Part shown: one piece after another, positions 45,707 to 53,835 of the stretch | Layout: each line of letters starts with the position of its first letter | Numbering within the stretch: position 1 is the first letter of the stretch | Source: Devosia aurantiaca | Lineage (GTDB): Bacteria > Pseudomonadota > Alphaproteobacteria > Rhizobiales > Devosiaceae | Reading direction: 5' to 3' | NCBI RefSeq assembly: GCF_011058215.1 | Contig: NZ_JAALFG010000001.1 | Coordinates: 749,001-813,000, forward strand | DNA: 64,000 nt | Translations under genes and position numbers: made by a program | Notes under the pieces: model-generated | What the model was told of the DNA's origin: nothing | Database searches by the model: none | The model's input: the letters and a program-made list of their open reading frames with translations, nothing else

Positions 45707-47064
45707 GCCATCTGCAATCCGTAGCCATCCCAGATTTCGGCGTCCCTCTGGTCCGCCCGCAAATTCCGGCCGCGACCCTCGCCGCCCGCTGCGACGATGT
45801 CTATGCCCGCGCAGGCAAGACCTGGCTCTTCGTCTATGCCGACCGGGAGCACAATGCCAATATCCTACACCTGACTGGCTTTGATCCTCGTTTCGAGGAA
45901 GCGGTATTCCTGCTCGGCCCCAATGGCCGACGGATCGTCGTCACCGGCAATGAGTCGGAGAGTTTTACCGCCATCTCGCCCTTGCCAAATCTCGAGGTCA
46001 TGCTTAGTCAGACCTTGAGCTTGATGGCTCAGGACCGTTCGAAAAAGCCAAATCTTGAAGCCGTCCTGCGGGATGCCGGGATAAAGTCCGGCGATAGGGT
46101 CGGCATCGTTGGCTGGAAATATCTCGGCGCCGATGAATGGGACGATGGTCGTGCCGGATTCATCATGCCCCATTACATGGTTGTGGTTCTGGCACGCATC
46201 ATTGGCGGCCCGGATGGCCTGTCCGATGAAACAGCCATTTTCATGCATCCTCAAAACGGGTCACGGACAATCGTCGACGCCGACCAGATTGCCGCTTTCG
46301 AATGGGCATCCACCCGCGCCTCGGCTTCGGTCTGGAATGTGGTCACCAAGGCGCGCCCGGGCGAACGCGAAATCGAGGCAGCCCGCAATTTCCTTTATGC
46401 CGGCGAACCGCTCAGCGCCCATTCCATGTTCGCCTCGGGAAATGCCAGCTACGCCATCCACGGCCTCAATAGTGCCGGGTCCCGCGTCCTCGGCAAGGGC
46501 GATGGCGTGACCACCGCCGTCGGCTACTGGGGCGGCCTGAGTTCGCGCGCCGGCATGCTCGACGATATTGACGATAGCTTCGTGGGCATTGCTGCGTCCT
46601 ACTTCGATGCCCTCGTTACCTGGTACGAGACTGCCAATATCGGTACGACCGGCGGCGACCTGCATGATGCCGTGGTCAACAAACTGGCCGAAGCCAATCT
46701 CAAACCTGCGCTCAATCCCGGCCATCTCGTCAGCTACGATGAGTGGAGCCACTCCCCGGTCCGCCCCGGGTCATCCGAAGCACTGGCCTCCGGCATGGTA
46801 TTCCAGGTCGATGTCATTCCAGGCCCCATTCCAGCGGGCAAGGCTCTCAATTGCGAAGATGCCGTTGCCGTTGCCGATGCAACGCTGCGCGCGGACCTAG
46901 CCGCCAAGCATCCGGAGACTTGGGCCCGTATCCAGGCGCGCCGCGTCTTCCTCCGCAACACGATCGGCGTGGACTTGGGCGAGCACCTGATGCCACTCTC
47001 GAACATCCAGCTCTGCCTACCCCCACTTTGGCTCAAATCCGATCATGTGATCGTGCGTTCGTAG
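45703..47064 (+). CDS. M24-family (creatinase/Xaa-Pro peptidase-fold) protein, metal ligands not conserved
   Basis: A 453-residue two-domain protein: an N-terminal creatinase-like domain (residues about 25-200) and a C-terminal pita-bread domain (about 215-440). The usual five metal ligands (two Asp, His, two Glu) are not at their places: the first-Asp region reads VGYWGGLSSRAG, the His block reads HLVSYDEWSHSPVRPG and the first Glu position reads FQVDVIPGP, though NCEDAVAV keeps a late Glu-Asp. Creatinase is a metal-free relative that uses His and Glu, so a metal-independent C-N hydrolase is possible (inference). It overlaps the GMC gene by 4 bases and is last in the operon. Confidence 0.72.
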   Translation: MSHLQSVAIPDFGVPLVRPQIPAATLAARCDDVYARAGKTWLFVYADREHNANILHLTGFDPRFEEAVFLLGPNGRRIVVTGNESESFTAISPLPNLEVMLSQTLSLMAQDRSKKPNLEAVLRDAGIKSGDRVGIVGWKYLGADEWDDGRAGFIMPHYMVVVLARIIGGPDGLSDETAIFMHPQNGSRTIVDADQIAAFEWASTRASASVWNVVTKARPGEREIEAARNFLYAGEPLSAHSMFASGNASYAIHGLNSAGSRVLGKGDGVTTAVGYWGGLSSRAGMLDDIDDSFVGIAASYFDALVTWYETANIGTTGGDLHDAVVNKLAEANLKPALNPGHLVSYDEWSHSPVRPGSSEALASGMVFQVDVIPGPIPAGKALNCEDAVAVADATLRADLAAKHPETWARIQARRVFLRNTIGVDLGEHLMPLSNIQLCLPPLWLKSDHVIVRS

Positions 47065-47314
47065 ATCGGTTCAAAGATGGGCAGGGGTTCGTCCCCTGTC
47101 CATTCCGATCTCTTGGGTGTGAGTACGCAAAATCAATGGAGCCGAAAGAGCGACCGCAGGTCTTCATAGGCGGTCGCGTGCGCCAAATGGTCTCTCAGGC
47201 GCACCGTCTGCTTTCCACCCCATCTCGGCCATTGGCGACCCTTGTCCTGTTCGCCAAAAGCGGACGTTCAGCAACAGCATGTTGGGGCTGGCCGAGGCCA
47301 GCCCCAACATGCTG
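47065..47314. other. Intergenic region with a long hairpin
   Basis: No gene seen. The left part contains a short GC hairpin (about 47075-47098), the right part the 20-bp stem described separately. It separates the convergent M24-like gene and the esterase gene. Confidence 0.5.
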
Positions 47315-47315
47315 T
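47274..47315. terminator. 20-bp perfect hairpin at the end of the esterase gene
   Basis: ACAGCATGTTGGGGCTGGCC (47274-47293) and its exact reverse complement (47296-47315) are separated by only GA. The right arm touches the esterase stop codon. There is no T-run on either side; it may terminate both convergent transcripts or protect their 3' ends. Confidence 0.65.
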
Positions 47316-48991
47316 CAGTCGCGGGGGCCGACGCCTTCTATGCGACCCGGGGCGGGGACGGCGGGGGCAGTTGGGATGGGGTTGGCCGCGAGCCAGTCGA
47401 TCCCTTTTGGGTTGACCGAAACCAGTTCGGCGCCGTCGGCAAATTCCATCATCATCTGGTTTTCGGCCGACCATAACTCCCAGGCCACCGCTTCCGTAGC
47501 CGGGTTTCCGGTGCTTGCGAAGGCGATTAGGCTGTCCATCATGTCGTTAGACAAGGCGCGGTCGTCGTCGCTCCAGTTGCGGCCGTTGTGGAACTTGTTG
47601 AAGGCCTCCAGCGTGCCGAACCAGAACGGAATGTCGGCCGTGTGGTATGCGCCCACCGTGGACTCGTCGATATCGGCATAGTCGAAGCCGCCAAAGGTGT
47701 GCTTGCGGCTGAACATGCTGATGAAGGCGGGAGACTCGTTGACCTCGCTCTGGATCTCCGCGCAGCCCACGGCATTCTTGGCGTGACGATTGGCGAGGGC
47801 GATCGCGGTCGTCTGGTCGGCAACCTCGTCATCGCTGGCGACGGGGAAGGTTGCAAGGAACGCTTCGGCGTTCTCTCCATAGAGTTCGCTCGCCAGTGCC
47901 TCGTATTCCGCGACCGTCTTGGCCGCCGAGAATGGCGTGCTGGCTTCGTCGCGATTGAAATGGGCGATGATCGGCACATCGTTCATTTCGCCGGCGTCCT
48001 GGATTTCGGCCTGGCTCTTTGGCATGAAATAGCCATCGATGACCCCGCTGGTGCGGATGCCGGAGCGGCTGACGCCGAGCTGGGTTTCGTTCTGGATGGC
48101 AAGGATCTTGTCGGCCGGAACGTAGCGCATGGCTTCTAGGCTATCGACGCCGAGTGCCGCCTGCACTTCGAGGCCGGTCTTTTCTCCGTCTTCGAGCGAG
48201 GTGCCCGCAATGTCCCAGGTGCAGCCCGAAGACATGACGGCGCCGCTGAACAGGCCTGCCGATAGCGGGCTGTAGATCTGCTCGGTTACGGCGCGCGCGC
48301 CGGCCGACTGCCCCATAATCACGACGCGCTCCGGATCGCCGCCGAACTGCTCGATGTTCTCGTTGATCCATTTGAGCGCAGCGTTCTGGTCGAGATAGGC
48401 GTAATTGCCGGAATGGCCGTCCTGCTCGGCGCTCAGTTCCGGATGCGCCATGAAGCCCAGAATGCCGACGCGATAGTTGAAATTGACGAAGATGGCGTCT
48501 TTTTTGGCTATTTCCTGGCCGGCATAGGTGTCGATGCCGCTCGATCCGACGGTGCCGCCGCCGCCATAGATGAACACCACGACCGGCAGCTTGGAGGTTG
48601 CGGTGGCGTCTTCCGGCGCCCAGACGTTCATGTAGAGGCAGTTTTCCGAGGTTGGCTCTTCGGCAAAATAGTGGTTGATGTTGTGCGGACGCAGGTCCTG
48701 GATGCATTCAGGACCAAGCCTGTCGGCGTTCCAGGTGCCGTCCCAGGAAATGGGCTGCGGTGGCTGCCAGCGCAGGTCCTGTGTCGGTGGTTTGGCGAAG
48801 GGAATGCCCAGCCAGGCTTTGACACCGGGCTCGAGGACCTGACCGGCCACAAGGCCCGAATTGGTCTTGATCGGCTCGATGGGATCAACCACCTGCGCCT
48901 GGACGTTGCTGACGGCCAGCGTTGTCGCTACGGCCAGGGCCAGCCGGCTGATGGCCGGCGTTCTCAAAATCTTAGCACCTTGAAAAGTCAC
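47315..48991 (-). CDS. Secreted type B carboxylesterase
   Basis: A 558-residue alpha/beta-hydrolase with a signal peptide (about the first 34 residues, ending VSNVQAQ). The oxyanion block is VVFIYGGGGTVGSSGIDTY; the nucleophile Ser is in VIMGQSAGARAV, where most relatives have GESAG; the His region is YHTADIPFWFGT near the C-terminus; early block GIPFAKPPTQDLRWQPPQP. The start is GTG at 48989-48991 with GAGGAG upstream. A copy of the operator found before quiC, the TetR gene and the TRAP genes lies 90 bases upstream, so it probably belongs to the quinate/shikimate regulon. It could free quinate or shikimate from plant esters such as chlorogenate (inference). Confidence 0.85.
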   Translation of the reverse strand: MTFQGAKILRTPAISRLALAVATTLAVSNVQAQVVDPIEPIKTNSGLVAGQVLEPGVKAWLGIPFAKPPTQDLRWQPPQPISWDGTWNADRLGPECIQDLRPHNINHYFAEEPTSENCLYMNVWAPEDATATSKLPVVVFIYGGGGTVGSSGIDTYAGQEIAKKDAIFVNFNYRVGILGFMAHPELSAEQDGHSGNYAYLDQNAALKWINENIEQFGGDPERVVIMGQSAGARAVTEQIYSPLSAGLFSGAVMSSGCTWDIAGTSLEDGEKTGLEVQAALGVDSLEAMRYVPADKILAIQNETQLGVSRSGIRTSGVIDGYFMPKSQAEIQDAGEMNDVPIIAHFNRDEASTPFSAAKTVAEYEALASELYGENAEAFLATFPVASDDEVADQTTAIALANRHAKNAVGCAEIQSEVNESPAFISMFSRKHTFGGFDYADIDESTVGAYHTADIPFWFGTLEAFNKFHNGRNWSDDDRALSNDMMDSLIAFASTGNPATEAVAWELWSAENQMMMEFADGAELVSVNPKGIDWLAANPIPTAPAVPAPGRIEGVGPRD

Positions 48992-49080
48992 AGAATATCT
49001 CCTCGTTCTGTGGTCCTTATTGTGTGGCCTCAGGCTGTTACGTCCGCAATCAGGCGCCTCCCTGCCACTCAACGATGCTG

Positions 49081-49098
49081 AACTAACTATTTCGTACA
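49081..49098. promoter_or_regulatory. Shared TetR-type operator, copy 1 (esterase)
   Basis: AACTAACTATTTCGTACA, related to the three other sites of this cluster through the half-site TTCGTACA and the AACTA/AACCA left part. Located 90 bases upstream of the esterase start. Confidence 0.6.
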
Positions 49099-49220
49099 TT
49101 CAAGGGCAAAATGCGGATGTCCGCGGTTTGACACGCCCAGGAGGCTGTTCAATGCCGCGCAAAGCCGGCTATCCCCGTTTCCCCCAGGTGCCGCCCTGAT
49201 GGGCTTCCAGCAGGGGAGAG

Positions 49221-49307
49221 GCGCTGCCGCTGGTCCAGTTCGCCTTCATGTTCCTGCTGATCCTGTTTCCGGACCTGGTCACTGTTCCGGCGCAGTGGTT
49301 CCGATGA
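49221..49307 (+). pseudogene. 3' remnant of a TRAP transporter large permease (DctM)
   Basis: An open segment ending in TGA (49305-49307) reads ALPLVQFAFMFLLILFPDLV and then TVPAQWFR, which is the characteristic last helix and tail of DctM-type TRAP permeases. No start or upstream part is present. It lies in the 250-base gap between the esterase and quiC, on the strand opposite to both. It is most likely the end of a deleted transporter gene. A complete TRAP set is present 4 kb away. Confidence 0.6.
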
Positions 49308-49351
49308 ACCGCACTATTCTGACGACGGCGCTCCACGTTTAGACACGGAAA

Positions 49352-51223
49352 CTATAGCCCTCGCACCAGTGCCTGCTTTTGTGCCGCGATGCGGAATGGC
49401 GCATTGGGCGCGCCATAGCCACTATAGCCACCCCGGCGTTCGACGATCTCGAAAAAGAACCCTTCGCCGAAACCCTGGCTGTAGAACTGGAAGAACTCGC
49501 CGCCCGCGTCGTCGCGATCATAAAAGATGCTGCCGGCCTTCAGCCGCTCGAGGAAATCGGCGTCGAGGCCGAAGCGGGCTTCGATGTCGTCGTAGTAGGT
49601 GTCGCTGACCTTGAGCACGTCGAGCTGCATGGCTTTCGAGGCGGCAAAGATGTCGCCGGTGGCAAAAGCCAGGTGCTGGATGCTGGAGCCGAACGTCTTG
49701 TTGACGAAGTGACCCGCCAGAGTGCGGCCGTTTTCAGCCCCGTTGAGTGTAAGCCGGAGATTGCCGCTCCGGTCTTCGATGACCTGGCTGCGAACAAGGC
49801 CGGAGGGATCGGGCACATCGACCAGGGTGCTTTTCTGCGTCGCAAAGATCGATCGATAGAACAGGACCCAGGTCAGCATCTCATCGTAGTTCATGGTCTG
49901 CGCCACGTGGTCGACACTCGTCAGCCCGGCGCCTTGGATGGCGATTGCCGGATCGATGTTGAATTCCTTCTCCCACACCCGACCCAGTTCCGGGCTGTCG
50001 TCGAGAAGATAGATCACCCCGCCGCCTACGCCGCGGATCGCCGGGATCTGCAGTTCTCCATCTCCCACCGGCTGGGTGAAGGGTGACGCCCCAAGGGCCG
50101 TGGCCCGCTCCATGGTGGCAAGGGCGTCTCCGACCTTGAGGCCGATGGCATAGGCCGAGGTGCCGTGAGCGACATAGCTTGAATAGGCGAGGCCGTCGTT
50201 TTCGGTATTGATGACGATATTGATGCGGCCCTGCCGGTAAAGCGATACGGCCTTGGAGCGATGCTTTCCTATAAGGATGAAACCCATGGCGGTCAGCATG
50301 CCGACAAGGTGGGCGGCCTCGGTCTCGTCGGCGGCGAACTCCACGAATTCGACCCGTTCGACCTCGATGCGCTCCGGCATTTCGGGCACCGTGATGGCAA
50401 GGTCGGGCTCGAGGCGCCGCACCTGGTCCATGAGATAAACCAGCGACCGGCGCCCATCGACGGAAATGGCGCGCGGCGAACCGCCCCGGAACTGGTCATT
50501 GAAGATCTCGAGCGATAGCGGCCCGGCATAACCGGTTGCCGCGACGGCGCGCATGAAATCGACCACCGGCAGATCGCCCTCGCCGGGCATGTTGCGGAAG
50601 TGGCGGCTCCAATAGAGCAGGTCCATGTCGATCAGCGGCGCATCGGCAAGCTGGACGATAAAGATCTTGTCTCCCGGAATGGCGCGGATCGAGCCGGGAT
50701 CGAGTTTGCGCGACAAGGTGTGGAAGCTGTCGAGGATGATGCCGACGCTGCGGTGATCGGCCCGGCGCACGATTTCCCAGGCGTCGCGATGGTCGTTGAC
50801 ATGACGCCCCCATGCCAGCGCTTCAAAACCCACGCGGACGCCCGACTGCGCGGCAAGCTCGCCCAATTTCCGGAAGTCGGCCGCTGCCCGGTCGATGCCG
50901 CCCAGCGCCGCCGGCGAAACGTTGGAGCACACCAGCATCAGGTCGGTGCCCAGCTCGTTCATCAAGGCGAACTTGCGCTTGGCGCGCTCGAAGGCGCGGC
51001 TGCGCAGGGGCTCCGGCAAGCCCTCGAAATCGCGGAAGGGCTGGAACAGCGTAATGTCGAGCCCGATATCGGCGGCCATCTGCCGGACGTCGCGGGCACT
51101 GGCGCCAAAGGTCAGGAAGTCGTTCTCGAAAATCTCAACCCCGTCAAAACCCGCCGCGGCGATCGCGGTGAGCTTTTCGCTGAGGTCGCCGCTGATCGAA
51201 ACCGTGGCGATCGAGGTCCTCAT
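49352..51223 (-). CDS. quiC: 3-Dehydroshikimate dehydratase (TIM barrel fused to HPPD-like domain)
   Basis: A 623-residue enzyme that dehydrates 3-dehydroshikimate to protocatechuate. The N-terminal half (about residues 1-280) is an AP-endonuclease-2-type TIM barrel (AAAGFDGVEIFENDF, GIILDSFHTLSRK, IFIVQLADAPLIDMDLLYWSRHFRNMPGEGDLP, LSLEIFND) with the metal-binding Glu/Asp/His/Glu set. The C-terminal half (about 300-620) is a VOC domain like 4-hydroxyphenylpyruvate dioxygenase (VDHVAQTMNYDEMLTWVLFYRSIF, IQHLAFATGDIF, FFQFYSQGFGEGFFFEIVERRGGY). This two-domain form is known from pseudomonads and rhizobia. ATG 51221-51223 has AAGGA 8 bases upstream; ATG 51230-51232 sits on that site and is less likely. 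An operator copy lies 18 bases upstream. Confidence 0.93.
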   Translation of the reverse strand: MRTSIATVSISGDLSEKLTAIAAAGFDGVEIFENDFLTFGASARDVRQMAADIGLDITLFQPFRDFEGLPEPLRSRAFERAKRKFALMNELGTDLMLVCSNVSPAALGGIDRAAADFRKLGELAAQSGVRVGFEALAWGRHVNDHRDAWEIVRRADHRSVGIILDSFHTLSRKLDPGSIRAIPGDKIFIVQLADAPLIDMDLLYWSRHFRNMPGEGDLPVVDFMRAVAATGYAGPLSLEIFNDQFRGGSPRAISVDGRRSLVYLMDQVRRLEPDLAITVPEMPERIEVERVEFVEFAADETEAAHLVGMLTAMGFILIGKHRSKAVSLYRQGRINIVINTENDGLAYSSYVAHGTSAYAIGLKVGDALATMERATALGASPFTQPVGDGELQIPAIRGVGGGVIYLLDDSPELGRVWEKEFNIDPAIAIQGAGLTSVDHVAQTMNYDEMLTWVLFYRSIFATQKSTLVDVPDPSGLVRSQVIEDRSGNLRLTLNGAENGRTLAGHFVNKTFGSSIQHLAFATGDIFAASKAMQLDVLKVSDTYYDDIEARFGLDADFLERLKAGSIFYDRDDAGGEFFQFYSQGFGEGFFFEIVERRGGYSGYGAPNAPFRIAAQKQALVRGL

Positions 51224-51240
51224 CCGGATCATCCTTATGA

Positions 51241-51259
51241 TAACGAACTAGTTCGTACA
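51241..51259. promoter_or_regulatory. Shared TetR-type operator, copy 2 (quiC)
   Basis: TAACGAACTAGTTCGTACA, containing the perfect palindrome ACGAACTAGTTCGT. It lies 18 bases upstream of the quiC start. Confidence 0.75.
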
Positions 51260-51309
51260 TTATGTGGACGAACGCATTGAATGGTCAAGCGAGACGTTGT
51301 CGAATGGAG

Positions 51310-51981
51310 TTAGCTCTGCGGCAGCTTTTCGCTGCGCACCACATGGCGAAGCACCATGTCGACAGCATGGCGGCGTAGCGAGTCTTGCGCCTCCGCGGTC
51401 CCTAGATCGCGACCAAAGAGCTTGGTGAAGCTTGCGCGATTGGACACGTTGAAAAAGCACAGCGCACTGATCTGCCAGTGCAGCTCCAGCGGGTCGAGCC
51501 CCGGTCGAAACGTCCCCTCGTCGACGCCGCGTTCATAAAGCGCTTCGATGGTTTTGATGGCGGTGCCGTTGAGCTGCCGGATCACTTTGGAGCGCTCGAT
51601 ATAATCGGCATGGTGGATGTTTTCGATCATCACCATGCGGATGAAATCCTCATGCTTGTGATGATGGTCGAAGGTAAATTCCACCAGCTGTTTCAACGCG
51701 TCGAGGGGCGGAAGCCCATCGACGTCGAGCTTGCTTTCGCCTTCGCGCACCAGTCGATAGGCATTTTCGAGCACGGCGAGGTAAAGCCCCTCCTTGTCGT
51801 TGAAATAGTAGTAGATCATGCGCTTCGAGGCACGGGTGCGGGCGGCGATCTCGTCGATTCGCGCACCGGACAGGCCATTGAGCGCGAATTCTTCGGTTGC
51901 GACCTCGATAATGTTCTGCCGCGTGCCCTCCGGATCCTGCGTGCGCACATTACCCTCGGATTTTCCTGCCTGAGACGCCAC
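51310..51981 (-). CDS. TetR-family regulator of the quinate/shikimate genes
   Basis: A 223-residue TetR protein. The HTH is at about residues 20-65 (NIIEVATEEFALNGLSGARIDEIAARTRASKRMIYYYFNDKEGLYLAVLE) followed by a C-terminal effector domain (TetR_C type, FDHHHKHEDFIRMVMIENIHHADYI). The start is GTG at 51979-51981 with AAGGAG upstream; a longer frame would run through its own operator. It lies directly upstream of quiC on the same strand, and an operator copy precedes it, so it is probably the autoregulated repressor of the four sites in this region. The effector may be quinate, shikimate, dehydroshikimate or protocatechuate (inference). Confidence 0.85.
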   Translation of the reverse strand: MASQAGKSEGNVRTQDPEGTRQNIIEVATEEFALNGLSGARIDEIAARTRASKRMIYYYFNDKEGLYLAVLENAYRLVREGESKLDVDGLPPLDALKQLVEFTFDHHHKHEDFIRMVMIENIHHADYIERSKVIRQLNGTAIKTIEALYERGVDEGTFRPGLDPLELHWQISALCFFNVSNRASFTKLFGRDLGTAEAQDSLRRHAVDMVLRHVVRSEKLPQS

Positions 51982-52016
51982 GCACCGCTCCTTCTCCTTC
52001 GCCCGGAGATTGACTA

Positions 52017-52034
52017 AACTAACCAGTTCGTACA
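52017..52034. promoter_or_regulatory. Shared TetR-type operator, copy 3 (regulator/dehydrogenase intergenic region)
   Basis: AACTAACCAGTTCGTACA, close to copies 1 and 2, lies between the divergent TetR and shikimate/quinate dehydrogenase genes (36 bases from the former start, about 40 from the latter). Confidence 0.75.
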
Positions 52035-52073
52035 TTTATCCGCTGTTGCGGCCGTTCCATTAATGACGGGCAG

Positions 52074-53048
52074 GTGGCAATGACAAGATGTGAGCGCCAT
52101 AAAGCGCTTCGTTACGGGGATGAGATCATCGTGGACGCAAGCAGGCTTGAGCGCGCGCATCGGCATCTGACCAGCCGGATCGAAGCCCGTCGCTTCGGCT
52201 CTGCCGCCACCCGCCAGGTTATCGTCGGGCTGGTCGGTCGCGGCATTCAGGCCTCGCGCACCCCGCGCATGCACGAGCTCGAGGGACAGCGGATCGGCTT
52301 CCCCTATGCATATGAACTCATCGATTTCGATGCCCTCGGGCTCGACGACAGCGACTTGCCGGACATTCTAGAACTGGCGCAGGCGCTCGGCTTTGTCGGG
52401 CTCAACGTCACCTATCCGTTCAAGCAGGCCGTCATCCCGCTGCTTGAACATCTGTCGCCGGAGGCGGACGGGATCGGCGCCGTCAACACGGTGGTCCTGG
52501 GGCAGGGGCAGCGTGTCGGTCACAATACCGATGCCTGGGGCTTTGCCGAAAGTTTCCGAGAAGGACTGCCGGGCGTTGATCTAGGGCACGTGGCGCAGTT
52601 CGGCGCCGGCGGGGCAGGGGCCGCGGTCAGCCATGCCCTGCTCACGCTGGGTGTCGAACGCCTCACCATCTGCGACACCGAGGCCGATCGGGCGCAAACG
52701 CTGGCGCAAAGGTTGTCCCAGCGCTTCGGCGACATTGTGTCCTTTAGGACAGACTCCTCCGGTGCGCTGGCCGGTGTCGCCGGCATCGTCAACACGACGC
52801 CCGTGGGAATGGATAAATTCCCGGGCCTCCCCTTTGACGCTCGATTGCTGCAACCCGACCTTTGGGTGGCGGAAGTCATCTATTTTCCGCCTGAAACCGC
52901 CTTGCTGCAGCAGGCGCGGGCCCTGGGATGCCGTACGCTGGCCGGCATGGGCATGGCGGTCTATCAGGCCGTCAAGGCCTTCGAACTTTTCACCGGCATC
53001 GCGCCGGACCGCTCGGCGATGACGGCCCATTTCCACGCCGCGGCTTAA
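52074..53048 (+). CDS. aroE: Shikimate/quinate dehydrogenase (AroE family)
   Basis: A 324-residue enzyme for the interconversion of shikimate and 3-dehydroshikimate and/or quinate and 3-dehydroquinate. Seen: substrate Ser/Thr in ASRTPRMHELEG (about residues 60-71), catalytic Lys in LNVTYPFKQAV (about 110-120), GIGAVNTVV, Asp in HNTDAWGF, the nucleotide-binding GAGGAGAAVSHALL (about 181-194), and NTTPVGM. It is about 40 residues longer at the N-terminus than biosynthetic AroE, as in catabolic QuiA/QsuD-like forms. The start is GTG 52074 or ATG 52080. The catabolic context and the operator copy upstream favour a role in quinate/shikimate use over aromatic amino acid synthesis. Confidence 0.88.
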   Translation: MAMTRCERHKALRYGDEIIVDASRLERAHRHLTSRIEARRFGSAATRQVIVGLVGRGIQASRTPRMHELEGQRIGFPYAYELIDFDALGLDDSDLPDILELAQALGFVGLNVTYPFKQAVIPLLEHLSPEADGIGAVNTVVLGQGQRVGHNTDAWGFAESFREGLPGVDLGHVAQFGAGGAGAAVSHALLTLGVERLTICDTEADRAQTLAQRLSQRFGDIVSFRTDSSGALAGVAGIVNTTPVGMDKFPGLPFDARLLQPDLWVAEVIYFPPETALLQQARALGCRTLAGMGMAVYQAVKAFELFTGIAPDRSAMTAHFHAAA

Positions 53049-53725
53049 AGCACGCGTCGCGGCTCGATGCGTCCGGACGCCAGCACATGCTCGATGCCCT
53101 TGTTGATGTGGGTGGCAAGGAGGCGCTGCCCCTCGGCCGCGTCGCGCGCGAGAGCGGCCTGCAGCAGCGCCAGATGGTCGTCGGCGACGGGCTTGCCGCG
53201 GAAGCTGCCGGCCAGCATGTGATAGCGCACGAAGCGATCGAACAGCGAGGAATGCACGTTCATCAAGGCCGGCGAACCGCAGGCCGAGATTAGCGATTCA
53301 TGGAAATCGCGATCGTAGCGGATCCATTCAAGCGTGCGGTTGCTGTCGCCCACCAGCAGCCGCTTTTCGATGGCGGCGAGCTTGTGATGCGCCGACACGA
53401 TGCGGCCTTCCCATTCGAGATCGCCCGCCGCAAAGGACAGCGCCAGCGCGTGATTTTCGAGGAGCAGCCGCAGGGCGCCCAAGTCGCGCAGGTCTTCGGC
53501 CGTCGCGGGCGCGACTTCGAAACCACGTTGCGGCTCGGCAATGACGAATGCCTCGCTGGACAGCCGCGTCAGGATTTCGCGCAGGGTGCCGACGCCCACG
53601 GAATATTGCTGTTTCAGCCGCTCAAGAGTTAGCTTGTCGCCCGGACGGAGCACGCCCTGGACGATGTCGTCGCGTACGCGCCGGAACGCCGCTTCACCAA
53701 CGGTCTCACCATAAAGATCGGTCAT
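53045..53725 (-). CDS. GntR-family (FCD) transcriptional regulator
   Basis: A 226-residue GntR protein. The N-terminal winged HTH is at about residues 10-72 (FRRVRDDIVQGVLRPGDKLTLERLKQQYSVGVGTLREILTRLSSEAFVIAEPQRGFEVAP), and the FCD effector domain follows (about 85-215) with the metal-binding Asp/His set in RDFHESLISACGSP and YHMLAGSFRGKPVADDH. ATG 53723-53725. It is convergent with the dehydrogenase gene (4-base overlap) and divergent from the TRAP genes, so it may control TRAP uptake together with the TetR protein. Confidence 0.87.
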   Translation of the reverse strand: MTDLYGETVGEAAFRRVRDDIVQGVLRPGDKLTLERLKQQYSVGVGTLREILTRLSSEAFVIAEPQRGFEVAPATAEDLRDLGALRLLLENHALALSFAAGDLEWEGRIVSAHHKLAAIEKRLLVGDSNRTLEWIRYDRDFHESLISACGSPALMNVHSSLFDRFVRYHMLAGSFRGKPVADDHLALLQAALARDAAEGQRLLATHINKGIEHVLASGRIEPRRVL

Positions 53726-53742
53726 CTATGTCCTCTTCACCA

Positions 53743-53760
53743 GATGATATCGAGATCATC
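53743..53760. promoter_or_regulatory. Candidate GntR operator
   Basis: GATGATATCGAGATCATC is a palindrome with 8 of 9 matching pairs, 18 bases upstream of the GntR gene start and about 190 bases upstream of the TRAP genes. Pattern only. Confidence 0.4.
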
Positions 53761-53835
53761 GGATAAAAGCTATATTGACATACGAAGATGGCGGCCGCAC
53801 TCTAGCGTCAGCTTCGGGCCCCGCATAATCATGCG

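Noticed and set aside
47075-47098. GGGGTTCGTCCCC looks like a tRNA T-arm
   Set aside because: No acceptor, D or anticodon arms can be formed around it; it is an isolated short hairpin after the M24-like gene.
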